DNA from: Arthrobacter sp. ov407
GTDB lineage: Bacteria; Actinomycetota; Actinomycetes; Actinomycetales; Micrococcaceae
DNA length: 64,000 nt
Direction: 5' to 3'
NCBI RefSeq assembly: GCF_900102895.1
Contig: NZ_FNGD01000008.1
Location: 1-64,000 of the forward strand
Part shown: one piece after another, positions 16,958 to 29,862 of the stretch
How the letters are laid out: every line of letters begins with the position of its first letter
Numbering within the stretch: the stretch's first letter is position 1
Notes under the pieces: generated by a model
What the model saw: only the letters and a program-made list of their open reading frames with translations
Database searches by the model: none
What the model was told of the DNA's origin: nothing
Translations under genes and position numbers: made by a program

Positions 16958-18073
16958 TTAGGAGACGGTGCCCAGTTCCTTGGTTTCCTGCGCCTCCAGC
17001 CGCGGGTCCGTGCCCAGCAGCCGGCGCAGGGACGCGAGCCTGGCGGGTCCCGAGGGCCCCGCGTGCCCGGCCGCAACCCACTTGTCGACGCCGCAGTTGA
17101 CGGCGGTGGCGTCGTGCTTGCAGCCGCGTTCGCAGTCGTCGGTGCCCGGTTCCAGGTCTGGGAAGGAACGGAGGATCCGGTCCGGGTCCACATGGGCCAG
17201 CCCGAAGGACCGGATGCCGGGGGTATCGATGATCCAGCTGCCTGCCGGGGCGTCGTTGACTTTGAGCGCCAGCGCGGAGGAGGACGTGTGGCGGCCGCGG
17301 CCGGTTACCGCGTTGACGCCTCCCGTGGCCCGTTCGGCCCCGGTCAGGGCGTTGACCATGGTGGACTTGCCGACGCCGGAATGGCCCAGCATCACGGTGA
17401 CCTTGCCGTCGAGGTAGTCGCGCAGCTGGGACACCGCATCCTTGTCGAGCCGGGCGGAGAGCCCGTCGTCGGAGCGGGCGTCTATGCCGGAAGCGGCGGA
17501 GTCCGCGGTCTTGGAGATGATGACGGGGAAGTCGAGGTGCTGGTAATTGGACAGCAGCTCGGCGGGATCCTTGACGTCAGCCTTGGTGACGAGCAGCAGC
17601 GGCTCAATGCCGGCGTCGTATGCGGCCACCAGCGCACGGTCGATGAATCCGGTCCGCGGCTCGGGATTGGCGGCGGCGACCACCACAACCAGCTGGTCGG
17701 CGTTGGCCACGACGGCGCGTTCGATCGGGTCCGTGTCATCGGCGCTGCGGCGCAGGAGCGTCTTGCGGTCCTGGATCTTGACCAGCCGCGCGAGGGTGTC
17801 GGGCTCGCCGGTGACGTCCCCGACCAGGGAAACGAAGTCGCCGGCAACTACGGGATTGCGGCGCAGCTCCCGGGCCCGCGCCGCAATGATCTTGCGTTCG
17901 TCGGGGGTCCCTTCGCCGACGACGGCGGTGTAGCGGCCGCGGTCAACGGTGATGATGCGTCCGGTGACGGCGTCGTCGTAACTGGGCCGGTCCTTGGTGC
18001 GGGGGCGGGTGCCCTTCTTGTTCGGTCGGATCCGGACGTCGGATTCGTCCCAGGAATCAGTGCTGCGTGCCAC
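16958..18073 (-). CDS. rsgA: Ribosome small-subunit GTPase RsgA
   Basis: RsgA is a late assembly factor that checks the 30S subunit and is released on GTP hydrolysis. The 371-residue protein has an OB-fold N-terminal domain, then the circularly permuted GTPase order G4 TKAD (163-166), G1 GHSGVGKST (230-238), G3 DTPG (283-286), and a C-terminal zinc site C314, C318, H320, C327. GTG 18073 is preceded by GAGGA and lies inside the end of aroA (17 bp overlap), which implies coupling. Confidence 0.95.
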   Translation of the reverse strand: MARSTDSWDESDVRIRPNKKGTRPRTKDRPSYDDAVTGRIITVDRGRYTAVVGEGTPDERKIIAARARELRRNPVVAGDFVSLVGDVTGEPDTLARLVKIQDRKTLLRRSADDTDPIERAVVANADQLVVVVAAANPEPRTGFIDRALVAAYDAGIEPLLLVTKADVKDPAELLSNYQHLDFPVIISKTADSAASGIDARSDDGLSARLDKDAVSQLRDYLDGKVTVMLGHSGVGKSTMVNALTGAERATGGVNAVTGRGRHTSSSALALKVNDAPAGSWIIDTPGIRSFGLAHVDPDRILRSFPDLEPGTDDCERGCKHDATAVNCGVDKWVAAGHAGPSGPARLASLRRLLGTDPRLEAQETKELGTVS

Positions 18074-19460
18074 TGGCGGTGTCCTCATCTGCGGCGGGTC
18101 CCTGTGCCAGCATGGCTTCCCAGAGTTGCGGGAAATCGGGCATGGTCTTGGCCGTGGTCGCGATGTCCTCGACCTCCACGCCGTGCACGGCAAGGCCGAG
18201 GATGGCGCCTGCCGTGGCCATGCGGTGGTCCGCGTAGCTGTGCACCACACCGCCGTGCAGCGTGGCCGGGCGGATGATGAGACCGTCGGCGGTCTCTTCG
18301 GCGTCGCCGCCGAGGCGGTTGATTTCGGTGACGAGGGCCGCGAGCCGGTCCGTTTCGTGGCCCCGGAGGTGGGCGATGCCGCTTAGCCGTGAGGGCCCGG
18401 CGGCGAGGGCGCAAAGCGCTGCCACGGTGGGGGCGAGCTCGCTGGTCTCGTTGAAGTCGCCACCCTTGATCTCCGTCCCGCCGCTGACGGACAAGGTGCC
18501 GCCGTCCACTGTCACCGTCGCGCCCATGGCGGTCAGGATGCCACGCCAGAGATCACCGACCTGGGTGGTCTCCGCGGGCCAGTTCGGGATCCGTACGGTG
18601 CCGCGGGTGGCCAGGGCCGCCGCGAGGAACGGTCCGGCGTTCGAGAGGTCCTGCTCGATCCGCTGGTCGAAGGCGCGGATGGGCCCGGGGGAGACGACCC
18701 AGTGGTTCGGCACCGAGTCATCGACCACCACGCCCACCCCGCGCAGCACGGCCACGGTCATGTTGATGTGGTCCAGGCTCGGTACGGGCTGTCCGACGTG
18801 CTCGAGATGGAGTCCCTCGGTGAAGCGGGCCCCGGCCAGCAGCAGGGCGGAGACGAACTGGGACGATGCGCTGGCGTCGATGATGAGGTGGCCGCCGGGT
18901 ACTTCGCCCGTGCCGTGGACGGTGAAGGGCAGCGACGACGCCGGACCGCCGTCGGGTGCGTTCACTGCCACACCCAAACCGGCCAGGGCCTCGATGATGG
19001 TGCCCATCGGGCGTTTGCGGGCGTGCGGGTCGCCGTCGAAGCGGGACTCACCGCGGCGCAGTGCTGCCACCGGAGGCACAAAGCGCATGACCGTGCCGGC
19101 CAGGCCGCAGTCGATCGCGGTGTCCGCCGCGTCGGCGTCCATGCTGATCGGGATGATTTCCAGGTCCGGGCCGAAGGCGCCGTCGCCGGGAACCTCCGTG
19201 ACGTTGGCCCCCAACTGCCGCAGGGCCTCAATCATCAGTGCGGAATCCCGGGAGTGCAGGGGGGCCCGCAGCCGGGACGGTCCGTCCGCGAGGGCGGCGA
19301 GCACGAGGTACCGGTTGGTCAGGGACTTGGACCCTGGAACGGTCACGGTGGCATCGACCGGCCGCGCGGCGAAGGGCGCGGGCCAGTGCGGACCTACGTC
19401 GGCAGCATGGGAGCCGGCAGAGTGTGAAAGGGCAGTTGCTGAGGGGGTGGTGCCAGTCAT
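18057..19460 (-). CDS. aroA: 3-phosphoshikimate 1-carboxyvinyltransferase
   Basis: EPSP synthase, the sixth step of the shikimate pathway, joins shikimate-3-phosphate and phosphoenolpyruvate. The 467-residue protein shows [16 protein letters not shown] at the start of the fold, the phosphoenolpyruvate-site loop [10 protein letters not shown], the [15 protein letters not shown] segment, and RxKETDR-type motif as [10 protein letters not shown] near the end. The loop keeps the glycine-alanine pair (LAGT) of glyphosate-sensitive class I enzymes. It is co-transcribed with doxX upstream (7 bp gap) and rsgA downstream. Confidence 0.96.
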   Translation of the reverse strand: MTGTTPSATALSHSAGSHAADVGPHWPAPFAARPVDATVTVPGSKSLTNRYLVLAALADGPSRLRAPLHSRDSALMIEALRQLGANVTEVPGDGAFGPDLEIIPISMDADAADTAIDCGLAGTVMRFVPPVAALRRGESRFDGDPHARKRPMGTIIEALAGLGVAVNAPDGGPASSLPFTVHGTGEVPGGHLIIDASASSQFVSALLLAGARFTEGLHLEHVGQPVPSLDHINMTVAVLRGVGVVVDDSVPNHWVVSPGPIRAFDQRIEQDLSNAGPFLAAALATRGTVRIPNWPAETTQVGDLWRGILTAMGATVTVDGGTLSVSGGTEIKGGDFNETSELAPTVAALCALAAGPSRLSGIAHLRGHETDRLAALVTEINRLGGDAEETADGLIIRPATLHGGVVHSYADHRMATAGAILGLAVHGVEVEDIATTAKTMPDFPQLWEAMLAQGPAADEDTASGTQH

Positions 19461-19467
19461 TAAGGTC

Positions 19468-19983
19468 TTAGGCTCCGGACGAGTGCTCTACGGCCTTGCG
19501 GACGACTTTGTCGGCCTTCTTCAGCTGCTTGTTGGTGGTTTTCCGGGCATCCGCTGCCAGGTGCCCGGCCCGCCAGGCCAGGCTGGGCTTGCCGGCGGTA
19601 TCGACCGCGGCGAGGAGCACGCCGCCGGTAAGGGTGACGTTTTTCAGGAGCTGTTTGCGGCGGGCGTCGCGGGCTTCCTTTGAGGAGATGTCCGCGCTGC
19701 GCCATTCAACGTAGCTGTTCAGGACCGAAATGACGGCGAGCAGGGAGGCTGCCAGCCGGGCGGACTTGCCGAGGGCGAAGCAGAGACCTGCACCGATCTG
19801 GGTGCCGCCGATCACGCGTGCCAGGACTTTTTCGTCGGGCTGGAATGGCAGTGCGTCGGCCGTACGGCGCAACAGGGGGGACAGCTGTGCGGCGGTGTCA
19901 TCCGCGTTCTTGAGCTTGTCCATGCCGGCGAGGACGAAACTGGAGGCGAGCATGGGCCGGGCGAGAAAGCGAACAAACGACAT
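19468..19983 (-). CDS. DoxX-family membrane protein
   Basis: A 171-residue membrane protein with about four helices and the DoxX pattern: [21 protein letters not shown] at the start, [15 protein letters not shown] in the middle. The last 50 residues are Lys/Ala-rich and cytosolic. In mycobacteria a DoxX protein works with SodA and SseA in oxidative-stress resistance; here it stands back to back with the sigH-rshA oxidative-stress regulators, which fits a redox role but is only inference. It starts the doxX-aroA-rsgA unit. Confidence 0.85.
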   Translation of the reverse strand: MSFVRFLARPMLASSFVLAGMDKLKNADDTAAQLSPLLRRTADALPFQPDEKVLARVIGGTQIGAGLCFALGKSARLAASLLAVISVLNSYVEWRSADISSKEARDARRKQLLKNVTLTGGVLLAAVDTAGKPSLAWRAGHLAADARKTTNKQLKKADKVVRKAVEHSSGA

Positions 19984-20024
19984 GAATTTCCTCCTGGATG
20001 GACGAACCGCGGCTTCACTGCGGG

Positions 20025-20036
20025 AGAACCGGTTCT
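20025..20036. promoter_or_regulatory. 12 bp palindrome between doxX and sigH
   Basis: AGAACCGGTTCT is a perfect palindrome in the divergent intergenic region, 42 bp before the doxX start and 17 bp before the sigma-R type -35 box. It may be an operator; no regulator is identified. Confidence 0.3.
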
Positions 20037-20052
20037 AGTCTTGCACTTTTGC

Positions 20053-20079
20053 GGAATATTTGCCCGCAGGCCGTGGTTG
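20053..20079 (+). promoter_or_regulatory. Sigma-R/SigH-type promoter of sigH
   Basis: GGAAT (20053-20057), an 18 bp spacer and GTTG (20076-20079) match the sigma-R consensus GGAAT-N18-GTTG. This predicts that SigH activates its own gene under thiol-oxidative stress. The start site would be about 20086, giving a leader of about 145 nt before ATG 20232. Confidence 0.7.
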
Positions 20080-20231
20080 TGAAAAGCAGATCCCAGCAGG
20101 CTAACAAAGGCAGAGATTTGACTCTCGTCAAAGACAGGGCGGAACCGGAAGCCAGTTCCGGGCATACGTGGACCCTCGCGCTTCCGGCAGTTCCGGGTGC
20201 CCGGCGGAAGGTGACAGTAGACTTGAACGCA

Positions 20232-21044
20232 ATGAGCACCATGGACCCGGCCGTTGCGGCCATGCACGAGGTTGCCGGAAACGACGCCACGCCCACCAAG
20301 ACACCTGATGCCGGCACGTCCGGCTCACCAGAACGGCCCGCTGTGCAGATTTCGCCTATGCAGGTGCCCGCTGATGGTCCCGCCGCCTTGGAAACCGAGG
20401 TGGACGGAAAGCCCCTGGACGTCTCCACCGAGTCAGCGGAAGAGCGCCGGGTGCGCTTTGAACGCGACGCCATGCAGTACGTTGACCAGTTGTATTCGGC
20501 GGCCATGAGGATGGCCCGGAACCCCTCCGACGCCGAGGACTTGGTCCAGGAGGCGTACACAAAGGCGTTTTCCGCGTTCCACCAGTACAAGCCCGGAACC
20601 AATCTGAAGGCCTGGCTGTACCGCATCCTCACCAACACGTACATCAACCTGTACCGGAAGCGCCAGCGCGAGCCGCTGCAGTCGAATTCGGACACCATCG
20701 AGGACTGGCAGCTCGCCCGCGCCGAGTCGCATACGTCGTCGGGACTGCGTTCGGCGGAGGCCGAGGCCCTCGACCACCTGCCCGATTCCGATGTGAAGCG
20801 CGCACTCCAATCGATTCCGGAGGAGTTCAGGCTCGCCGTGTACTTCGCCGACGTCGAGGGCTTCGCGTACAAGGAAATTTCAGACATCATGAACACCCCC
20901 ATCGGGACCGTCATGTCCCGGTTGCACCGCGGCCGGAAGATGCTGCGGGACATGCTTGCGGACTATGCCGCCGAACGAGGATTCAGGGCCGCAACCGAGT
21001 CAGGCGCCGCGGCCGACAGCAACAAACAGGAGAACAGGAAATGA
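20232..21044 (+). CDS. sigH: ECF sigma factor SigH/SigR
   Basis: A group IV sigma factor that directs transcription of thiol-redox and heat-stress genes. Region 2 is clear ([14 protein letters not shown], then [17 protein letters not shown]), as is region 4 ([34 protein letters not shown]). The product from ATG 20232 is 270 residues, some 50 longer than SigH or SigR, because of an acidic, Pro-rich N-terminal extension of about 75 residues. The frame remains open to 19998, so longer or shorter forms are possible. It overlaps rshA by 4 bp and has a sigma-R type promoter upstream. Confidence 0.93.
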   Translation: MSTMDPAVAAMHEVAGNDATPTKTPDAGTSGSPERPAVQISPMQVPADGPAALETEVDGKPLDVSTESAEERRVRFERDAMQYVDQLYSAAMRMARNPSDAEDLVQEAYTKAFSAFHQYKPGTNLKAWLYRILTNTYINLYRKRQREPLQSNSDTIEDWQLARAESHTSSGLRSAEAEALDHLPDSDVKRALQSIPEEFRLAVYFADVEGFAYKEISDIMNTPIGTVMSRLHRGRKMLRDMLADYAAERGFRAATESGAAADSNKQENRK

Positions 21045-21301
21045 GCGACTGCCAGGGACTGGGCGATTGCGACGACGCCCGGATGCAACGTATCTATGAA
21101 TATCTGGATGGTGCGCTCACGCGTGAGGACATCGCAGAGATCAAGGACCACCTGGACAGCTGCCCGGAGTGCCTGGAGCAGTACGACCTCGAATGTGTCA
21201 TCCGCGTGATGGTTAAGCGTTCGTGCACCGAAGCAGCTCCGGAAAATCTCAAGAATTCCATCCTGGACCGGATCCACTCGATCCGGACTGTGGAGGCTTA
21301 A
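21041..21301 (+). CDS. rshA: Zinc-containing redox-sensing anti-sigma factor
   Basis: RshA/RsrA binds and inactivates the preceding sigma factor until oxidation forms a disulfide and releases zinc. The 86-residue protein has the ZAS motif H37-x3-C41-x2-C44 (HLDSCPEC), plus upstream cysteines C4 and C10 that may serve as the fourth ligand or redox partner. The 4 bp overlap with sigH (ATGA) keeps the two made in fixed ratio. Length is typical (RsrA about 105, RshA about 100). Confidence 0.93.
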   Translation: MSDCQGLGDCDDARMQRIYEYLDGALTREDIAEIKDHLDSCPECLEQYDLECVIRVMVKRSCTEAAPENLKNSILDRIHSIRTVEA

Positions 21302-21323
21302 GCCCGGCCCCATACCTAAATAA

Positions 21324-21365
21324 ACGAATGACCCCGGAAGCCGTAAGGACTCCGGGGTCATTCGT
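21324..21365. terminator. Terminator after sigH-rshA
   Basis: A perfect 15 bp stem (21324-21338 with 21351-21365, ACGAATGACCCCGGA) and 12 nt loop lies between rshA and the convergent bL37 gene. A-rich sequence before and CTAAA after it make it a probable two-way terminator. Confidence 0.88.
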
Positions 21366-21390
21366 CTAAAGCTGTCATTCCAAGCTTTGC

Positions 21391-21465
21391 TTAGGCGTTG
21401 GGGCGCTTACCGTGGTTCGCGCCGCCACGCTTACGGTCACGACGTTTACGTGCACGTTTGCTCAT
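21391..21465 (-). CDS. Ribosomal protein bL37
   Basis: A 24-residue, extremely basic protein that begins MSKRARKRRDRKRGG and ends ANHGKRPNA. It closely matches my memory of bL37, a tiny large-subunit protein of actinobacterial ribosomes first seen in mycobacterial structures. A perfect AAGGAGG lies 8 bp before the ATG. It is easily missed by gene finders because of its size. It is a single-gene unit facing the sigH-rshA terminator. Confidence 0.85.
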   Translation of the reverse strand: MSKRARKRRDRKRGGANHGKRPNA

Positions 21466-21581
21466 AGCTGGCCTCCTTAATCTTGGTACTCAAAAGAGCT
21501 GCCCTCAAGTCTCCCACATCGCGGCACCCGCCGCGAACCGGGGGCCCGCCGCTACGGGGCGCGGCTAGTCGCGCGTGGGGC

Positions 21582-22202
21582 TCAGCCGTCCAGCGAATTG
21601 CGGATCGAGATCCGGGCCTGGTCCAGCACGGTCTTGACTGTTTCGAGTGTGATGGCGGTGACGGGATGGCTCCCGGCATGGCGCCGCAGTTCCACCCGCA
21701 TGTCGTCGCGGAAGGCCTGCACCAGCATTTCCGCCTCCTTCAGCCGCCGTTCGCCCTCCGGGGAGTACCCCGGGCTGCCCGCGCCGCCGGCAGAGCCCGC
21801 GGCGCGGGCCGAGCTCCGTGCAGCCTCCGCCGTTGCCGCGAGATCGGCCCGGAGGCCGCGCATGTTGACGCGGATGTCCTGGCGCAGGTTGTCCGCCAGC
21901 CGGCGTACCGAGGCAGAGATGTCGTTTTCGACGCCGGCGAGTTCGTCCCGCCGGCCGTTCAGCTCCGTGAGTCCTGCCTCGGTGATGCTGTAGTTGGTGC
22001 GGCGGCCCTCCGTGTGGGTGGCCACGAGCCCTTCTTCTTCGAGCTTGCCTAGGCGCGGGTAGATGGTTCCGGCACTGGGGGAGTAGGTGCCGCCGAAACG
22101 CTCGCTGAGCGCCTTGATGAGTTCATAGCCGTGCTTGGGGCCTGATTCGAGCAGGGCGAGCAGGTACAGCCGCAGCGCGCCGTGGGCGAAAACGGGAGGC
22201 AT
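21582..22202 (-). CDS. PadR-family transcriptional regulator
   Basis: A 206-residue repressor with the PadR winged helix (LRLYLLALLESGPKHGYELI, SPSAGTIYPRLGKLEEEGLV, EGRRTNYSITEAG), followed by a long helical C-terminal part of the Vir/PadR type with an Ala/Ser-rich loop (about 125-150). It overlaps the DUF4097 gene by one base (TGATG) and so is co-expressed with it. Three CGATATATCG sites upstream of the operon are its likely operators. The effector is unknown. Confidence 0.9.
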   Translation of the reverse strand: MPPVFAHGALRLYLLALLESGPKHGYELIKALSERFGGTYSPSAGTIYPRLGKLEEEGLVATHTEGRRTNYSITEAGLTELNGRRDELAGVENDISASVRRLADNLRQDIRVNMRGLRADLAATAEAARSSARAAGSAGGAGSPGYSPEGERRLKEAEMLVQAFRDDMRVELRRHAGSHPVTAITLETVKTVLDQARISIRNSLDG

Positions 22203-23029
22203 CAGAGGGCCGTTTCGGTGTCCGCGGTGGGCTGGCCGTGGAAGATGGACGTTTTTCCCGAGACCGAGTTGGTCCGGACCAGCATCAGCTTGGCGTCCGG
22301 TCCCGCGATGGTCTGCACCGTGCCGCTGGACTGGGCGTACCTCAGTTCATCGATGACCACCGCCCCGCTGGCGGATTTGGCGACGATGTCCACGCCGACG
22401 TCGTGCGGAAGCCGGATGGTGACGTCGCCGGAGACCGAGTTGGCGCCGAAATCTTGAGTAAAGCCGTGCAGGTCGAAGTTCAGGTCGCCGCTGACAGTGT
22501 TCGCGCGGATGTGGCTGAATTCCCCCGAGGCCGTCACTTCGCCGGAGACGCTCTTGGCGGTCAAGACGCCGCGGTGGTTGCGGGCAATCACCTCGCCGCT
22601 CACCGTATTGACGGACAGGTCCCCGGAGGTGCCGTCGGCCAGCACGGAGCCAGAGACGGTGTTGAGCCGGGCGTGGCCGCTGATCCCGGAGACCATGCCG
22701 TCGCCGCTCACCGTCCCGGCTTCGACCTCGACGCCGGCGGGCAGGGCGATGCTGATGACCACGGAGTTGCTGCTGCCGTTGTTGACGGTGCTCATCAGGT
22801 TCTTGAACCAGCCCTGCGGCCCGTGCAACTGGTGGCGGACTTCCAGGCGGCCGTTGACGACGGACACCGACAGCGGATCGCCGACGATTTCGGAGACTTC
22901 GACCCTGGCCACGTCCTCGTCATGGGTGACGATATCGAAGCGGCCGCGGACGATGCCGAGCTTGAGGGAGCGGACGCCGTCGACGTCGATGGTCTGCGGG
23001 CCGGTCACGGTCCACGTGTTCTCTGACAT
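22202..23029 (-). CDS. DUF4097 (toastrack-like) beta-helix protein
   Basis: A 275-residue protein made of about ten short repeats with the recurring phrase NTVSG, SVSGEV or NSVSGD every 18-22 residues, the mark of DUF4097 beta-solenoid proteins. There is no signal peptide or membrane segment, so it should be cytoplasmic. Members of this family are often paired with PadR or PspC-type regulators and have been linked to envelope stress, but the molecular role is unknown. ATG 23029 has GGAGG 4 bp upstream; a longer frame with an ATG further out has no ribosome site. Confidence 0.85.
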   Translation of the reverse strand: MSENTWTVTGPQTIDVDGVRSLKLGIVRGRFDIVTHDEDVARVEVSEIVGDPLSVSVVNGRLEVRHQLHGPQGWFKNLMSTVNNGSSNSVVISIALPAGVEVEAGTVSGDGMVSGISGHARLNTVSGSVLADGTSGDLSVNTVSGEVIARNHRGVLTAKSVSGEVTASGEFSHIRANTVSGDLNFDLHGFTQDFGANSVSGDVTIRLPHDVGVDIVAKSASGAVVIDELRYAQSSGTVQTIAGPDAKLMLVRTNSVSGKTSIFHGQPTADTETAL

Positions 23030-23066
23030 GGTTCCTCCGGAAAAGCGAAAGGGGGCGGACAACTAA

Positions 23067-23127
23067 CGATATATCGCAACTATGAAGTCACGATATATCG
23101 CGCTATCTTCCAGGTCAAGATATATCG
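23067..23127 (-). promoter_or_regulatory. Three palindromic operators, likely PadR sites
   Basis: CGATATATCG occurs at 23067-23076 and 23091-23100, and AGATATATCG at 23118-23127. The centres are 24 and 27 bp apart. The middle copy overlaps the -10 box of the operon promoter and the third its -35 region, an arrangement expected for repression. Confidence 0.8.
23090..23118 (-). promoter_or_regulatory. Promoter of the DUF4097-PadR operon
   Basis: On the minus strand TTGACC (23113-23118) and TATCGT (23090-23095) are separated by exactly 17 bp, a good housekeeping promoter. Both boxes are covered by or touch the CGATATATCG operators. Confidence 0.7.
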
Positions 23128-23179
23128 CGAAACTCCGGGAAGGGTGTGGCCCGGTACGGCCGTTTGCCGGGTGGCCGGC

Positions 23180-23779
23180 CTATTCCGGCGCGTCCAGGCC
23201 GAGCCACTGGAACCAGCCGCGGTGCAGCACGAGCCACGCCATGAGGCCATACCCGGCCTGGCCGGGCGTGCCGCCGTTGGCCGCGAGGTCCTGGCGCCAT
23301 TGCTCGTGGTTCAACAGCGGCGAGAAAGTGTCGACGTAGAGGTGTTTCCGGCGCGTCGTTACGTCGGCGAAGGCGGTGTTGAGTTCGCCGAGCCTGCGGT
23401 TCTGGGCGGGGTCAAGCGTGGGCGGCGGGCCCACGACGAAGACCTCGATCTTGTTCTGCGAGGCGGAGTCCAGGATGTTGGCGAGGTTCAGGCGGCTGCG
23501 GGCCGTGGACAGGCCGAACTCAATGTCACGTCCGGACAGGCCGATCACCAGGCGGTTGTCGTGGTGGTTGCCGAAGCGGCGGCCGGCCTCCTCGAGCCAG
23601 CGCGCGGCAATTCCCTCCGTGCCCTCTTCCGGGCAGGGCAGGGAGTAGCACTCCAGTGCGACGCTGTCCTGCGGCGTGCGGGCCAGGACCCGCCCCAACC
23701 AGCCCAAGGCACGCGGATCACCGAGCCCGGCCAACAGCTCGTCCCCAACGGCTGCGATCCGCAGCTTCCGATCTTCCAC
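23180..23779 (-). CDS. SGNH/GDSL-type hydrolase
   Basis: A 199-residue esterase-like protein. The block I GDELLAG (instead of the usual GDSL) has Asp-Glu where a Ser is expected, and this looks like a variant. The LVIGLSGRDI stretch resembles block III (GxND), and the C-terminal GYGLMAWLVLHRGWFQWLG replaces the DxxH block. The catalytic serine, Asn and His cannot all be assigned, so the enzyme may be inactive or divergent. It lies between the PadR operators and kgd on its own; GTG 23779 is the start. Confidence 0.6.
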   Translation of the reverse strand: MEDRKLRIAAVGDELLAGLGDPRALGWLGRVLARTPQDSVALECYSLPCPEEGTEGIAARWLEEAGRRFGNHHDNRLVIGLSGRDIEFGLSTARSRLNLANILDSASQNKIEVFVVGPPPTLDPAQNRRLGELNTAFADVTTRRKHLYVDTFSPLLNHEQWRQDLAANGGTPGQAGYGLMAWLVLHRGWFQWLGLDAPE

Positions 23780-23840
23780 GACTACCTCTTCACTTCAATG
23801 CTGTCCATCAAGCTGACCACTAACAGTCCATTAAACAGAA

Positions 23841-23882
23841 CTGCCCGGCCGGAGTGTTGTGTTTCAGTCTCCGGCCGGGCAG
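23841..23882 (-). terminator. Terminator of kgd
   Basis: A perfect 14 bp stem (CTGCCCGGCCGGAG with CTCCGGCCGGGCAG) and 14 nt loop is followed on the minus strand by TTCTGTTTAA. It starts 9 bp after the kgd stop. Confidence 0.88.
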
Positions 23883-23890
23883 CAATGACG

Positions 23891-27676
<3,786 letters not shown>

Positions 27677-27888
27677 TTGAAATACGCCTCTTCCATGAGT
27701 TTGATTCCCTCTGGCTTCCACGGTGCCTCGGCACAACGATTGAGCCAGTCTCTGCGTCCAGTGAACCCAGACCCATGCCAGTCTAGTGAGGATTCTGGCC
27801 AAACCGCCAATAAGCGTGACCCAAATCATGATCCGCCCCCGCAGCCACCGAATTGCAGTGAAGAAGCAGTGCGGAATCGGCTCGGACC

Positions 27889-27948
27889 CGGTGCCTTAAA
27901 CGGTGTCTTGCACGGTGTCTTCCGCGGTGCTTAACACAGTGCCGGACG
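27889..27948. repeat. 12 bp tandem repeat, five units
   Basis: Units beginning CGGTG(C/T)CTT follow each other at 27889, 27901, 27913, 27925 and 27937, with decay towards the right end. The repeat lies in the kgd-guaB1 divergent region (27677-28041), about 95 bp before guaB1. It could overlap promoter elements; no box is obvious. Confidence 0.75.
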
Positions 27949-27978
27949 CGGTCCCGGCCCCGCCGTGAACCGCCCTAG

Positions 27979-29535
<1,557 letters not shown>

Positions 29536-29588
29536 GTTCGGCGTGGCCGGTGACGCGGGCTGGCGGGGGCTGGCGGCGGCCGCTCCTG

Positions 29589-29594
29589 TAGACT
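29589..29594 (+). promoter_or_regulatory. Possible -10 box of the CNNM operon
   Basis: TAGACT lies 269 bp before the first CNNM gene and 10 bp before an ATG at 29604. If used, transcription would begin near 29601 and give a 260 nt leader. No -35 hexamer is evident. Confidence 0.35.
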
Positions 29595-29603
29595 GAAATT
29601 CTT

Positions 29604-29861
29604 ATGGACAGTAAATCTAGGTGCCGGCCTGGGGGCTGTCAGCGGAGAACGGAAACCGTTCCCGCGCAGTCCACCCGCAGAGCCGGCAAACCCCGTTCAC
29701 GCGCCCATCATTCTCCGGCCATACGCCACACCGGAGCCTTCCAGGAAACAGGGTCGGCCGCCGCCGACCATCCTCCGCCGGGCAGAGCCTTCCAGCATTT
29801 ACGGTCCCTGCAGCGGCCCTTCCTTTGCGCCTCTGCCGCTGCTGCGGAAGCAGGCCGCTGA
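29604..29861 (+). CDS. Possible leaderless upstream reading frame
   Basis: An 85-codon Arg/Pro/Ser-rich frame begins at ATG 29604, only a few bases after a possible transcription start, and its TGA (29859-29861) sits one base before the CNNM ATG (29863). This would allow coupled translation and could act as a control reading frame. It has no recognised domain, and a second frame is also open across part of the region, so it may be chance. Inside it a GAACGG-AAA-CCGTTC hairpin (about 29649-29663) and GGTGCCGGC / GCCGGC segments hint at RNA structure. Confidence 0.25.
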   Translation: MDSKSRCRPGGCQRRTETVPAQSTRRAGKPRSRAHHSPAIRHTGAFQETGSAAADHPPPGRAFQHLRSLQRPFLCASAAAAEAGR

Positions 29862-29862
29862 G

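Noticed and set aside
29604..29862. M-box (Mg2+) riboswitch before the CNNM genes
   Set aside because: The conserved M-box core sequences are not found. The region is kept only as an unassigned leader.
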